A stretch of DNA of 64,000 nucleotides, taken from Spirochaetota bacterium (GTDB taxonomy: Bacteria > Spirochaetota > Spirochaetia > Sphaerochaetales > Sphaerochaetaceae). The translations under genes were made by a program, and so were the position numbers. This document shows, one piece after another, positions 53,262 through 62,501 of this stretch. The DNA lies in assembly GCA_023401595.1 (NCBI GenBank), contig JAEXDQ010000006.1:38980-102979 (forward strand), in the 5' to 3' direction. How positions within the stretch are numbered: the first letter of the stretch is position 1; the number at the start of each line of letters is the position of its first letter. The notes under the pieces are model-generated. The model worked only from the letters and a program-made list of their open reading frames with translations, did no database searches and was not told the origin of the DNA.

Positions 53262-53819
53262 ATGCCTTCAGACAAAGTGACGGAATCGCAGACAATCCTT
53301 GTAGCGTCGGACATCCACGGCTCGCACGAAGCCTTGGACAGACTGTTGATGTATGCGGAGGAACTGCGTGCGGACATGTTGATACTTGCCGGAGATACAT
53401 GTCCAGCCTGTTCGACCGCCATAGTCAAAGGAATCTGGTATTCTCCCATACCGATACTGATGGTTCGGGGAAATTGCGAAGGCCCTTGGGATTTCCAGGA
53501 AGCCGGATTGCCCACCCCCCCTATCTATAGGACCGAAACCTTCGGAGAAAAAACCATATTGGTGACGCACGGAGACAGATTCCCGTCCCCCGTAGGGTTG
53601 CCCGTCCAGCTCAAGGAACAGGACATATTCATATGCGGACACACCCACCGTCCGGTGATACACCATGAGCAGGGACGCCCCTGGCATCTCAATCCGGGTT
53701 CCACTACGTATCCAAGGAGCCGGGAAGGCACGACCTTCGCGGTCATGGACGCAGGAGGCATCTCCATCCGGACCTTCGATGAAAACAAGCCCCTTGCCGG
53801 GCTCCAGGCGTATTGGTAG
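53262..53819 (+). CDS. yfcE: YfcE-type metallophosphodiesterase
   Basis: 185 residues. Metal-binding motifs in order: ASDIHGS, LAGDTC, VRGNCE, THGD and CGHTHRP, followed by LNPGSTTYPR: the complete calcineurin-like YfcE/MJ0936 set. Cytoplasmic phosphodiesterase; natural substrate unknown. A TTGTAC-18-TATACT promoter lies upstream (about 53196-53226). The ATG at 53262 has GGGAAG upstream; GTG at 53253 is an alternative. Confidence 0.92.
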   Translation: MPSDKVTESQTILVASDIHGSHEALDRLLMYAEELRADMLILAGDTCPACSTAIVKGIWYSPIPILMVRGNCEGPWDFQEAGLPTPPIYRTETFGEKTILVTHGDRFPSPVGLPVQLKEQDIFICGHTHRPVIHHEQGRPWHLNPGSTTYPRSREGTTFAVMDAGGISIRTFDENKPLAGLQAYW

Positions 53820-53890
53820 GCCCCGGAGGTCCAGCGGCTCATATCCCGACGTTCCTCAGATCAGGCTTTCCTGCACAGAGACCGGCGGTT

Positions 53891-55720
53891 TCACCCTCTC
53901 ATAGCCCAGTAAGCCTCCAGTAGCCGGCGTAACGGAAGAATCTGATCCTTCGGATGGTTACTGTCAGGATTAATCTGGAAATAGTCCGGCAGAGTTCCCC
54001 CGCCGTATCGGTCCTTGCCAAGCTTCGCATCAAGCTCCATCTGTAGACGCCATACCCCACGCCCCATCTCCAACAATTCCGATGCATGGAGTTTTCCCCC
54101 GAACATCGTCCTGACAAGCGAAGCGAACACTTTCGGGGAGACCAGTACCCAAGGACGGCAGGAATGTTTCATCAGCAAACGAGCGAGTACGGGCTTCCGC
54201 AGCAAACGGTTTCCCGCATACCCTTCATACAAAGCCGAAACGGTGAGCATCGGACAGATACCCAGGCTTTCCAACGCATAGCAAAGATCCTCGTTAAAAA
54301 CCGTCCATCGGGCCAACGCCCTAGGCTCCACACCCTGCAATCGAGGCAGGACGACCTCCGGTAGGAACGCAACATCGGTACCGACCGCCTCGTAGAGACC
54401 TTGCCCGAACGCACCGCGGACATCATAGGGCCCCATCTCCAGCCCTCCCGCCAAGCGTGCCCATTCGCCGCCTCCGAAATTCTGAACCAACGCCTCAAGG
54501 CCAAGCCCCAGCACTTCCCCCGCACCCTTGCGGTAGGCCGCGGCGTCGATCACCTTGACCATGGCCTCCACCCCTCCATGCTCGATATCGGGAATCATGG
54601 GCAACAGACCATGCTGACGGGCCACGGTCGCCCACCCAAGTATGTTGCCCATTGAAACAGGATCGACGCCGTCTTCAATACAGGTCCGGAGCAACCGCTG
54701 CACTTTATCAGGGTCAAAGATATTGAGATTGGCGCCAAGCATGGCCATGGAGTCATACTGCGGCAGCACAGTCTGAACCTTCCCTGTGGTATCGGTGATC
54801 GCATGATAGCAGGAAATGGGACAACTGGAACAAGAATTGAAGCAATCACCGTATCGGCGGCGTTGTTCGCTCCCTCCCAGATAAAAAGTCCGAGGATCCG
54901 TCCGTAACGTATAATTGGCCACCGGCATCCACCCGCCGGCATTCGCCTCCGCGGTCAACGTTGCGGAGCCCTCATTGCGAAGGCGTCTGGCGAAAGGACT
55001 GGCCTCGCAGACGCCGGACAGAATTCTCTGCAAGTTCAATGTGGCCTCTGTAGGGGACGCAAGATGTCCGGCGGGATTGCCGTTGACCACCACCGCCTTG
55101 ATATTCTTGAAACCGAATACCGCGCCGATCCCACCCCTGCCGATGCTTTTTCCATCGCAGACGACGGAAGCATATGGTATCCTCTGCTCCCCCGCCGGAC
55201 CAATGGACAGTACGCAGTCGTATTGGTCCCGGGTCATCAGTTCGGATATGCGGGTCGTTGAAAACCCGATGAAACGTTCGGAATTCAGCACCGACATGCC
55301 TTCCGGCTCCACCACCATGACCACTGGCCGCCGAGAACGGCCACGGATCACGAGCGCATCATACCCAGCGGCCTTCAAGGCTGGACCGAAGATCGAGGAG
55401 CTGCGCCCTACGGTCATACGTCCGGTCGCGGGAGAACGGGTCGCGATACAGAACAGGTCGCCGCAGGAAGTAGAAGTGTTCGTCAGAAGACCACATGCGA
55501 TCACAATCGGATTGCCGGCCTCGTAGCTGGACGGATCGGTCACCGTATCGTCCGCATATTCCTCCCAAAGCCGTAGCGCAAGACCTCTTCCCCCCGGATA
55601 GCGCATCAGGACGTCGGACCCGATCTCCTGGACTTCCCGACGCTCTGTCGCAAGATCCACCACCAGGCAATGCCCCGGAGGGAGAAGCTGCAATGTGTGT
55701 TCATCGCTCGTGTGGTTCAT
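53891..55720 (-). CDS. Aldehyde:ferredoxin oxidoreductase-family (tungstopterin) protein
   Basis: 609 residues. N-terminal AOR domain with the pterin-contacting GGRGLALRLWEEY and FCIATRSPATGRMTVGRSSS and YDALVIRGRS. The [4Fe-4S] ligands CxxCxxxC are in FNSCSSCPISCYHAI, with the distal Cys probably in LESLGICPML. AOR enzymes oxidise aldehydes or catalyse related low-potential reactions with tungsten or molybdenum bis-pterin and ferredoxin. Start MNHTSDE chosen near a weak AGTGGATGG. No partner subunit adjoins it, so it is the stand-alone AOR/FOR type. Confidence 0.9.
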   Translation of the reverse strand: MNHTSDEHTLQLLPPGHCLVVDLATERREVQEIGSDVLMRYPGGRGLALRLWEEYADDTVTDPSSYEAGNPIVIACGLLTNTSTSCGDLFCIATRSPATGRMTVGRSSSIFGPALKAAGYDALVIRGRSRRPVVMVVEPEGMSVLNSERFIGFSTTRISELMTRDQYDCVLSIGPAGEQRIPYASVVCDGKSIGRGGIGAVFGFKNIKAVVVNGNPAGHLASPTEATLNLQRILSGVCEASPFARRLRNEGSATLTAEANAGGWMPVANYTLRTDPRTFYLGGSEQRRRYGDCFNSCSSCPISCYHAITDTTGKVQTVLPQYDSMAMLGANLNIFDPDKVQRLLRTCIEDGVDPVSMGNILGWATVARQHGLLPMIPDIEHGGVEAMVKVIDAAAYRKGAGEVLGLGLEALVQNFGGGEWARLAGGLEMGPYDVRGAFGQGLYEAVGTDVAFLPEVVLPRLQGVEPRALARWTVFNEDLCYALESLGICPMLTVSALYEGYAGNRLLRKPVLARLLMKHSCRPWVLVSPKVFASLVRTMFGGKLHASELLEMGRGVWRLQMELDAKLGKDRYGGGTLPDYFQINPDSNHPKDQILPLRRLLEAYWAMRG

Positions 55721-55780
55721 ACCATCCACTCTACCCGTAGAGCATAGGACTGTCAATGAAGGCATGACGTTCGAATTGTC

Positions 55781-55809
55781 TTGAACGCACGGGACGGGAA
55801 CCGTATATT
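55781..55809 (+). promoter_or_regulatory. Nucleoside-kinase gene promoter
   Basis: TTGAAC (55781-55786), 17-base spacer, TATATT (55804-55809). The start codon is 26 bases downstream with GGAG at a normal distance. Confidence 0.7.
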
Positions 55810-55834
55810 GTTAGAAACAAATGGAGACAAGTTG

Positions 55835-57523
55835 ATGAAACAGACTGTTACGCTTACATATGGAGAAACCCAGTCGGAACTGGAATTCGGTATCACTATC
55901 GAACAGGCGTTGGCGGCGTTGGGTTGCCTGGAGCCCTCCGTCGTCCCATCCTATCAGGACAATCCCATAGTCGGCGCTATAGTCAACAACGATCTGCAAC
56001 CGATCTCCGCCCGATTGGAATCCGACTGCACGCTGGAACCGGTGCGCATGTTCTCCGATCTCGGCAAACGGATGTATCGACATAGCATCTGTTATCTTCT
56101 CGGATGCGCTGTTTCCGGACTATATCCTGACAGACGGCTGGTAATCGGGCATTCGCTGGGGGACGGCTACTACTATTCATTCGACGACCAATATCTCCTG
56201 TCGTCCGAGGATATCGAGCAAATCGCCAAAGTAATGCGGGAACTTGCCTGCAGCGACCTTCCCATCGAACGTGTGGACATACCGTACGAACAGGCCATGG
56301 AGTATTTTCACCAGCGAAAATTCGAAGAGACGGAAGCGTTGCTTTCCTATCAGAACGAACCGACGATCAGCCTCTACCAGCTCAACGGCTATTGGGACGT
56401 GACCTACGAACCGCTGGTACATACGACCTCGGTGCTGACCGTCTGGGAACTCAAACCGTATGGAGACAGGGGCATGCTACTGCGTTACCCCAGATCCTTC
56501 GACTTCACCCGGCTCGATACATGGAAAGACAACCCCCTGCTGTTCTCGGTGTTCAAAGAATACAAGGAATGGGGACGGATACTCGATGTCGAATCGCTGG
56601 GAAAATTGAACAAGATATGCGCCGCAGGGCAAATTCAGTCGTTCATACGGATGGCGGAGGCCCTCCAGGCGAAGAAAATCACCCAGATCGCCGACAGGAT
56701 CACCAGCGACAGCAACATCCGCGTCGTATTCATCGCCGGGCCGTCCTCCTCCGGCAAAACGACGTTCGCCCAGAAGCTCTGCATCCAGCTGCAGGTCGTG
56801 GGGATTCGTCCTATCAAGATATCGTTGGACGACTATTATCTGTCTCGTGAATTCGTGCCGGTCGATGAAAACGGAGAAAAAGACTATGAGACGCTGGAAG
56901 CCCTCGATACATCCCAGTTCCAACGGGACCTCCACGACTTGTACGACGGTGTTGAAGTCGATCTCCCACGTTTCGACTTCAAACAGAACAAACGCTACTA
57001 CACGCACAAGCCGATACGGCTGGACCGTCATTCGATCCTGGTCATAGAAGGTATCCACGGGCTCAATCCGGCGTTGGCTCCGCAAATCGACCGGGAGACT
57101 ACGTTCCGCATCTATATTTCCGCGCTGACTCAGCTGAACCTTGACGACCACAACCGAATCAGCACGACGGACAACAGGATCCTCCGCAGGCTGGTCAGGG
57201 ACAACAGAACCAGAGGCGTCGCCGCCGAAACCACCTTGGAAATGTGGCCGTCGGTGCAGCGCGGTGAAAACCTCCATATCTTCCCCTACCAGAACAACGC
57301 CGACGCCATGCTCAACTCCGCGCTGGACTATGAGCTGGGAGTACTCGCGCCTTTCGCTCAACCATTGCTCAAAACTGTCAAGCCTTCGGCAGGAAAAGCC
57401 TATCCGCTCGCCCGTCGGCTCCTCGCCTTTCTTGAAAATGTATATCCGATTCCAGAATCGGTCGTACCGCGGGATTCCCTGCTCAGGGAGTTCATCGGCG
57501 GCAGTGAATTCGACGTGGTATGA
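55835..57523 (+). CDS. TGS-domain uridine kinase-like nucleoside kinase
   Basis: 562 residues. An N-terminal ubiquitin-like TGS segment (TVTLTYGETQSELEFG), a middle AlaX/ThrRS second-additional-like domain (HSICYLLGCAVSGLYPD; HSLGDGYYYSFD), and a C-terminal P-loop phosphoribulokinase/uridine kinase domain with FIAGPSSSGKTTFAQKL, SLDDYYLSRE and FDFKQNKRYY. This three-part architecture is a known clostridial/thermotogal nucleoside kinase type. GGAGAC lies before the ATG. Confidence 0.9.
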   Translation: MKQTVTLTYGETQSELEFGITIEQALAALGCLEPSVVPSYQDNPIVGAIVNNDLQPISARLESDCTLEPVRMFSDLGKRMYRHSICYLLGCAVSGLYPDRRLVIGHSLGDGYYYSFDDQYLLSSEDIEQIAKVMRELACSDLPIERVDIPYEQAMEYFHQRKFEETEALLSYQNEPTISLYQLNGYWDVTYEPLVHTTSVLTVWELKPYGDRGMLLRYPRSFDFTRLDTWKDNPLLFSVFKEYKEWGRILDVESLGKLNKICAAGQIQSFIRMAEALQAKKITQIADRITSDSNIRVVFIAGPSSSGKTTFAQKLCIQLQVVGIRPIKISLDDYYLSREFVPVDENGEKDYETLEALDTSQFQRDLHDLYDGVEVDLPRFDFKQNKRYYTHKPIRLDRHSILVIEGIHGLNPALAPQIDRETTFRIYISALTQLNLDDHNRISTTDNRILRRLVRDNRTRGVAAETTLEMWPSVQRGENLHIFPYQNNADAMLNSALDYELGVLAPFAQPLLKTVKPSAGKAYPLARRLLAFLENVYPIPESVVPRDSLLREFIGGSEFDVV

Positions 57524-57769
57524 TAGACGCGGCGGGGCGCAAGGCTCGTACAACGGCCGTTCAGGAAACGTTCGGCGAACACCGAGCGTTTACTCCTGGC
57601 TCGCTCGACGTTCGGTCCAGCGGTCATCGATGGACAAGCGTGCGCGAACCTCTGAAGAACCGGAAGCTCCTCGGCGGCCTGTAACAACGAGGAACGGACG
57701 AAAGACGGCCGAAACATTACGCAAAGTCTCAAAAACGAGAAGAACAAATCTGTGATAGCTTTTGAAGGA
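57524..57769. other. Intergenic region without recognised feature
   Basis: About 245 bases between the nucleoside kinase stop and the MarR promoter; GC-rich at first, then A+T-rich. Overlapping open frames here are shadows or lack ribosome-binding sites. No clear terminator was identified. Confidence 0.4.
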
Positions 57770-57798
57770 TTGAACAAGGTCGCAGGATTCGCTACATT
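57770..57798 (+). promoter_or_regulatory. Promoter of the MarR/repair operon
   Basis: TTGAAC (57770-57775), 17-base spacer, TACATT (57793-57798). The palindromic operator begins seven bases after the -10 box. Confidence 0.7.
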
Positions 57799-57804
57799 TA
57801 AACA

Positions 57805-57818
57805 GTCAAATATTTGAC
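57805..57818. promoter_or_regulatory. MarR-type operator, 14-bp perfect palindrome
   Basis: GTCAAATATTTGAC, covering the predicted transcription start. Size, A+T-rich centre and position are typical of MarR autorepression. Confidence 0.75.
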
Positions 57819-57852
57819 CGTCAATTTAAGGACAAATCAACTAGGCAGAGAC

Positions 57853-58296
57853 ATGAATCGACGAGAAGTACTGGAAAAAGTCATTCGTTATTGCAGGCAA
57901 CGGGATGCTCAATTCGCCATCTACGAGGAGTACGCAAGGAAAAACGACATGTCGGTCAAGGCGTTGTTCATCCTCAATGTCTTGTACTACTCCGAACAGG
58001 GCTGCACACAGACGACCATTTGCGAACGGACCTTCTCTTCAAAGCAGCTGGTAAGCGCAACGATGAAGCAATACCTCGAGAAAGGATATGTTTTCTTTCA
58101 GGAAGATACCGCCGACAGAAGGAACAAGCTCGTTCACTTGACCGCCGAGGGCCGGGACTATGCCGAAAAGATCATACCGATCGTCACAGAGGCTGAATGC
58201 GCGGCGATGTCAGCATTTACAGTACAAGAACAGGAAACGCTGTTGAAACTGAACTCGTCATTCAGCGACAGACTACAATCAATTCTGGAGGGTTGA
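57853..58296 (+). CDS. MarR-family transcriptional regulator
   Basis: 147 residues. Winged helix-turn-helix with GCTQTTICERTFSSKQLVSA as the recognition region and a wing at EDTADRRNKLVHLTAEG (the DxRxxLxxLT signature). Helical flanks form the dimer. I take the ATG at 57853; a TTG at 57814 lies inside the operator region. First gene of a five-gene operon with DNA-repair enzymes, which it probably represses until an inducer is bound. Confidence 0.9.
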   Translation: MNRREVLEKVIRYCRQRDAQFAIYEEYARKNDMSVKALFILNVLYYSEQGCTQTTICERTFSSKQLVSATMKQYLEKGYVFFQEDTADRRNKLVHLTAEGRDYAEKIIPIVTEAECAAMSAFTVQEQETLLKLNSSFSDRLQSILEG

Positions 58297-58300
58297 CTCA

Positions 58301-59218
58301 ATGATCGTGAACACAGGCGGACGGACCGATACCGTCCAATACTATACGGAATGGCTGTTGAAACGCTTCGAGGAAGGATTCGTACTCTCACGCAATCCGC
58401 TTTTTCCAAACAAGGTGACACGCTACGAACTCACCCCCGACAAAGTGGACGCAATACAATTCTGCTCCAAAGACTATGCGCCGATCCTACGGCGATTGCC
58501 AGAGATCACGGATAGGTTCAATACCTATTTCCACTACACCATCACCGCCTACGGCAAAGATATCGAGCCTGGCGTACCGACCATCGACGAGAGCATCCGT
58601 ACGCTATTGGAGTTGGAGAAAATCGTGGGGAAGCAGCGTATCGCATGGCGTTACGACCCAGTGCTGCTGACGAAGGATTACACGATCGCCCGACATCTTG
58701 AAACCTACTCTTACATGGCGGAACGCCTATCCGGCCATATAGACCGCTGTATCTTCAGCTTTGTGGAGATGTACAGAAAACTCCAATACAATATGCCGGA
58801 GCTTATTCCGCTTTCCATAGAGGATATGGACGAGCTGGCATGTGGGCTCGGTGCGCTTGCCAAGAAACATGGCGTCTATATCCAGACTTGCGGTACAAAC
58901 GGAGATTTCAGCCGTTATGGAATACATCCGTCCGGCTGCATGACCCTCGACATCATGGGGCAAGCCAACAATATCGAGTTTCGCACGTTGAAACACAAGG
59001 GGATGAGGCAAGGCTGTCATTGCATTGAAAGCAGGGACATCGGCGCATACGACACCTGCCTGAACGGATGCAAATACTGCTATGCGAATACGAACCCCCG
59101 GAAGGCGCGGGAGAATTACAAGCTCCATGATCCAGCTTCTCCGTTGTTGCTGGGACATATAACGGAAACCGACACCATACAGCATGGCGCGCAACAGAGT
59201 TTTCTGAAAGGACGCTAA
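58301..59218 (+). CDS. DUF1848-family protein
   Basis: 305 residues, four bases after MarR. The family pattern is clear: MIVNTGGRTDTVQYYTEWLL at the start, NTYFHYTITAYGKDIEP, SFVEMYRKL and a C-terminal cysteine segment NGCKYCYANTN preceded by CHCIESRDIGAYDTC. The CxxxxC..CxxC cysteines resemble an iron-sulfur or zinc site and echo the radical SAM motif of the next gene. The biochemical role is unknown; it is often found next to SPL-like radical SAM genes. Confidence 0.85.
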   Translation: MIVNTGGRTDTVQYYTEWLLKRFEEGFVLSRNPLFPNKVTRYELTPDKVDAIQFCSKDYAPILRRLPEITDRFNTYFHYTITAYGKDIEPGVPTIDESIRTLLELEKIVGKQRIAWRYDPVLLTKDYTIARHLETYSYMAERLSGHIDRCIFSFVEMYRKLQYNMPELIPLSIEDMDELACGLGALAKKHGVYIQTCGTNGDFSRYGIHPSGCMTLDIMGQANNIEFRTLKHKGMRQGCHCIESRDIGAYDTCLNGCKYCYANTNPRKARENYKLHDPASPLLLGHITETDTIQHGAQQSFLKGR

Positions 59219-59221
59219 CCC

Positions 59222-60133
59222 ATGGAAGTAATCGTCAAGTCAATAGAAACAAAAAGCGTCCTGTCGAAATCCAATCTGCCCGTCGGGGATTATTCCGTAA
59301 ATCCCTATACCGGTTGTCCGCACGCCTGCAAATACTGCTATGCGAGTTTCATGAAGCGTTTTACAGGCCATCCGGAACCATGGGGGACGTTCCTTGATGT
59401 GAAATACTGGCCGGAAATCAAGAACCCGGAACGGTATGCAGGAAAAGAACTGTTCATCGGTTCCGTCACCGACCCATACAACCCTTATGAAGAAACCTAT
59501 GGGCGAACAAAAGCACTCCTGGAACAACTGCGAGGGAGCGGCGCACGAATCAGCATCGCGACAAAATCCGATCTGGTCCTGCGGGATCTGGAACTTATCA
59601 AAACCTTCCCCGACGCCCGCGTATCGTGGTCGATCAACACGCTGGACGAAGATTTCCAAACGGATATGGACGAGGCCGTCTCCATCAAACGGCGACTTGC
59701 GGCAATGAAGGCGTTTCATGCGGAGGGCGTACGCACCACCTGTTTCATCTCCCCCATCTTTCCGGGCATCACCGATGCGCAGGAAATCATTTCGCAAACA
59801 AAAGAACAGTGCAACCTTATCTGGCTGGAGAATCTGAATCTACGGGGTAGCTACAAGTCGGTCGTCTTGGGATACATTGAGCAAAGACACCCGGAGCTAC
59901 TGCCTGTATACCAGGGAATCTACAATCAAGGAGACCGCGGCTATTGGCGGCTCCTCGATGAGGAGCTGCGGACGTACGCCGCTGAAATCGGGCTTGACTA
60001 TGTAACCAACGACGACAGCATGTCAAGACCCTTCCAAGCACCGCCGGTCATCGTCAATTTCTTTTATCACGAACAAATAAAAAAATCTGCAAGAAAGGAA
60101 TGCGAATATCATGCCCGAGCTGCCGGAAATTGA
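59222..60133 (+). CDS. SPL-like radical SAM protein
   Basis: 303 residues. The radical SAM cluster motif CxxxCxxC is in GCPHACKYCYASFMKRF (about residues 24-40). FIGSVTDPYNPYEE and TKSDLVLRDL follow, as in the spore photoproduct lyase-like/Rv2578c group. Spore photoproduct lyase itself repairs a UV thymine dimer, but most relatives have unknown substrates. Three bases after DUF1848 and overlapping mutM by 23 bases. Confidence 0.87.
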   Translation: MEVIVKSIETKSVLSKSNLPVGDYSVNPYTGCPHACKYCYASFMKRFTGHPEPWGTFLDVKYWPEIKNPERYAGKELFIGSVTDPYNPYEETYGRTKALLEQLRGSGARISIATKSDLVLRDLELIKTFPDARVSWSINTLDEDFQTDMDEAVSIKRRLAAMKAFHAEGVRTTCFISPIFPGITDAQEIISQTKEQCNLIWLENLNLRGSYKSVVLGYIEQRHPELLPVYQGIYNQGDRGYWRLLDEELRTYAAEIGLDYVTNDDSMSRPFQAPPVIVNFFYHEQIKKSARKECEYHARAAGN

Positions 60134-60947
60134 GACAATCAAGCGGGTGATCCTGCCACAGATCGTAGGTACGACGATTGCGACGCTTACGGTCGAACGG
60201 CCCGAGGTCATCGCCCATCCTGATGCCGCCGAATTTTGCAAACGTCTTGCAGGGCAAAGAATCTGTGGCATGACCCGGTGCGGAAAATTCCTGACCGTCC
60301 TGCTGGATGGTGGGGACAGCTTCACATTGCACCTGCGCATGACAGGCTGCTTGTTGGTCACGCCCCGTCGCTATCCGGCTGAAAGACATACGCATGTCGT
60401 CTTTGGCTTGGACAATGGTACGGAGATGCGTTTTTCCGACACGCGCCGCTTTGGGCGCTTGTGGCTTCTCAAGAAAGGGGAAACCGACACATACAGCGGA
60501 AAGGACAAGCTGGGATTCGACCCGTTCGACAGCCGTTTCACCTCCACGTATCTGAAAGAACATCTGGGGACAAGGAGAAAAGCTATAAAAGAATGCCTGC
60601 TCGACCAAAGCGTGGTAGCTGGCATCGGCAATATCTATTCCGATGAAATCCTGTTCTCGGCAAAGTTGCGCCCCTGTCGCCCGGCAAACAGTTTGAGCGA
60701 CGATGAATGGCGGCGACTGGCTTCAAAGATTCCGGAAGTACTCACCTATTTCATAGAGAAGAACGCGGTCACCCCGGAAGAATATCTACAGAGCAAGGGG
60801 CAGGATTACCGCAATACGCCATATCTGCATGTCTACGGGAAAAACGGCAAGCCTTGTCCGGTATGCGGCGAGCCCCTTTGCAAAACCGTCATCGCAGGAA
60901 GAAGCAGCGTTTTCTGTCCCCGTTGCCAAGGGAACGCTTCATGTTGA
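60111..60947 (+). CDS. mutM: Formamidopyrimidine-DNA glycosylase
   Basis: 278 residues. The mature N-terminus PELPE supplies the catalytic Pro2 and Glu3; the conserved Lys is in RCGKFL; the H2TH region includes DQSVVAGIGNIYSDEILF; the C-terminal zinc finger has CPVCGEPL and CPRC. It excises oxidised purines (8-oxoguanine, Fapy) and nicks the DNA. AAAGGAATGCG precedes the ATG; it overlaps the radical SAM gene by 23 bases and the next gene by seven. Confidence 0.96.
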   Translation: MPELPEIETIKRVILPQIVGTTIATLTVERPEVIAHPDAAEFCKRLAGQRICGMTRCGKFLTVLLDGGDSFTLHLRMTGCLLVTPRRYPAERHTHVVFGLDNGTEMRFSDTRRFGRLWLLKKGETDTYSGKDKLGFDPFDSRFTSTYLKEHLGTRRKAIKECLLDQSVVAGIGNIYSDEILFSAKLRPCRPANSLSDDEWRRLASKIPEVLTYFIEKNAVTPEEYLQSKGQDYRNTPYLHVYGKNGKPCPVCGEPLCKTVIAGRSSVFCPRCQGNASC

Positions 60948-61603
60948 CGGCGCTGGAACTATACGACGCGCTTCTGGCCGAACATGGAAAACCCCGCTGG
61001 TGGTCGGACAATCCTTACGAAGTCATGTGTGAAGCTGTTTTAGTACAGAATACCGCATGGAGCAACGTCGAAAAGACACGCGCGGCCATCGGGGAGAGAC
61101 TGACGCCACAATATATCGCCGCCATGCTCCAAGGAGAATTGGAACAACTGATCCGCCCCTGTGGATTCTACACGGCGAAGGCAAGGACGATCAAAGCGCT
61201 TACAGAATGGTATGGAAAATATGGCTATGACCCCGCTCAAGTCAAAACAATTGCGACGCAACGGTTGCGGAACGAATTGTTGTCCCTGCGGGGTATCGGC
61301 GCAGAAACGGCGGATGTAATTCTGGTATTCTGTTTTTATCGCCCGTCGTTCATAGTCGATGCGTATACCAGAAGGTTGCTTGCTCGATTAGGGGTGGAGG
61401 TATCCGATGATGCGGCTATCAAAGCGTTTTTTGAAGAAGGCTTGCCAAAAGATGCGTATCTTTACGGCTGGTTCCATTGGTTGATTCTGGAGCATTGCAT
61501 TTCCGTATGCAAGAAAACGCCGATATGCGATGCCTGCCGCTTGGGCGGCGATCCAGGACATAGCTGTCCAGATAGACGCATTGCCTCCGATTTTCCCAAG
61601 TAA
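60941..61603 (+). CDS. HhH-GPD DNA glycosylase, MagIII-like
   Basis: 220 residues. Helix-hairpin-helix LLSLRGIGAETADVIL and catalytic Asp in SFIVDAYTRRLL, and four Cys near the C-terminus (CKKTPICDAC ... SC) for a [4Fe-4S] cluster. The position of the endonuclease III catalytic Lys (GVGRKTA) is Glu here (GIGAETA), and QNTAWSNVEKTRAAI matches the 3-methyladenine glycosylase MagIII. So it is probably a monofunctional glycosylase for alkylated bases and not an AP lyase. The ATG at 60941 overlaps mutM. Confidence 0.85.
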   Translation: MLTALELYDALLAEHGKPRWWSDNPYEVMCEAVLVQNTAWSNVEKTRAAIGERLTPQYIAAMLQGELEQLIRPCGFYTAKARTIKALTEWYGKYGYDPAQVKTIATQRLRNELLSLRGIGAETADVILVFCFYRPSFIVDAYTRRLLARLGVEVSDDAAIKAFFEEGLPKDAYLYGWFHWLILEHCISVCKKTPICDACRLGGDPGHSCPDRRIASDFPK

Positions 61604-61837
61604 GCGAGGCATATACGTGGGCCGTGTCCAGGGTTACGGCGGGCGGCGTATGGATTTCCCACAGACTCGACCGTAGTTCTGTCGAAAAAGTCCTTGATTG
61701 TCCGGCCTCGTGCCAACCCCAAAATATTTGTTGCGGTACGGGAGGTTTTCCAATACGCTATGAGTATGTCCGCATATGAATGAATACGAATACGCCGACG
61801 ACATATCGTCCGCGAATTCAGATAGGAGAGAGAAAAA

Positions 61838-62059
61838 ATGCCTTATAATGATGACCGCCGACAATATGTCTGTCCGAAATGCGGTTGCACCAACTTCGAG
61901 CATGACCAGTTCCAGGCGACCGGCGGAAATTTCGCAAAAATCTTCGATGTACAGAACAAACGGTTCATCACGGTCAGCTGCGCACGTTGCGGCTATACCG
62001 AACTGTACAAGGCGCAGACCTCGGACGGCTGGAACATCCTGGACTTCCTGACGAACTAG
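61838..62059 (+). CDS. Small zinc-ribbon nucleic-acid-binding protein
   Basis: 73 residues with two CxxC knuckles (CPKCGC near residue 12 and CARCGY near 48) and the family ending DFLTN. It matches the YjfB/COG3478-type predicted nucleic-acid-binding zinc ribbons of about 70 residues. GATAGGAGAGAG precedes the ATG. The 234 bases before it show no other feature. Confidence 0.82.
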   Translation: MPYNDDRRQYVCPKCGCTNFEHDQFQATGGNFAKIFDVQNKRFITVSCARCGYTELYKAQTSDGWNILDFLTN

Positions 62060-62501
62060 ACGGATTCCCCCAACAAGACGGCCCTTTGCCACCTTGGCAA
62101 GCAACTTTTGTACGATCTCTTTAATCACTTTTGCTCATATAAAGCTATCAATGAAAAGTAAATATAAACCCAATAATAATCTTAGGCAACTTTTCATAAT
62201 CCCCAGTTTGAAGGATTTTATCTGACCTTTTTTCTGACCCATTGGGGAAAAATGAACTATGGATAAGTATAAAATCGGATTAGAATGTGCAAACAGAATA
62301 TTGTTCGATAGTATACATATATTTCCGTTGCTATTACATTCATGCTTCCTTCTGAAATCCTTCTGTGGCCAACAACGAGGTTACAATCTGTTAACCTTTT
62401 TTCTGCGGTGTTCTTTCCTATTCTGGAAAAAATAGAAATTGACAATTACAAGAACCAGCCGATAGAGGCGCCATCCCTGCAAGAAAACACAAAGCAAAAT
62501 C
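62060..62501. other. A+T-rich intergenic region
   Basis: About 440 bases between convergent genes, clearly more A+T-rich than the flanks. It contains a perfect 9-base inverted repeat, ATGAAAAGT (62151-62159) and ACTTTTCAT (62189-62197), and a small TTGCCA/TGGCAA hairpin near 62087-62100. No open frame with support. Confidence 0.45.

Noticed and set aside
59222..60133. Calling this gene spore photoproduct lyase
   Set aside because: Only the radical SAM cluster and general SPL-like features are visible; the organism is not a spore former by context, and the family has many members with other substrates.
59222..60133. Calling this gene the anaerobic sulfatase maturase
   Set aside because: The C-terminal SPASM-type cysteines of anSME are missing and the gene belongs to the repair operon, far from the sulfatases.
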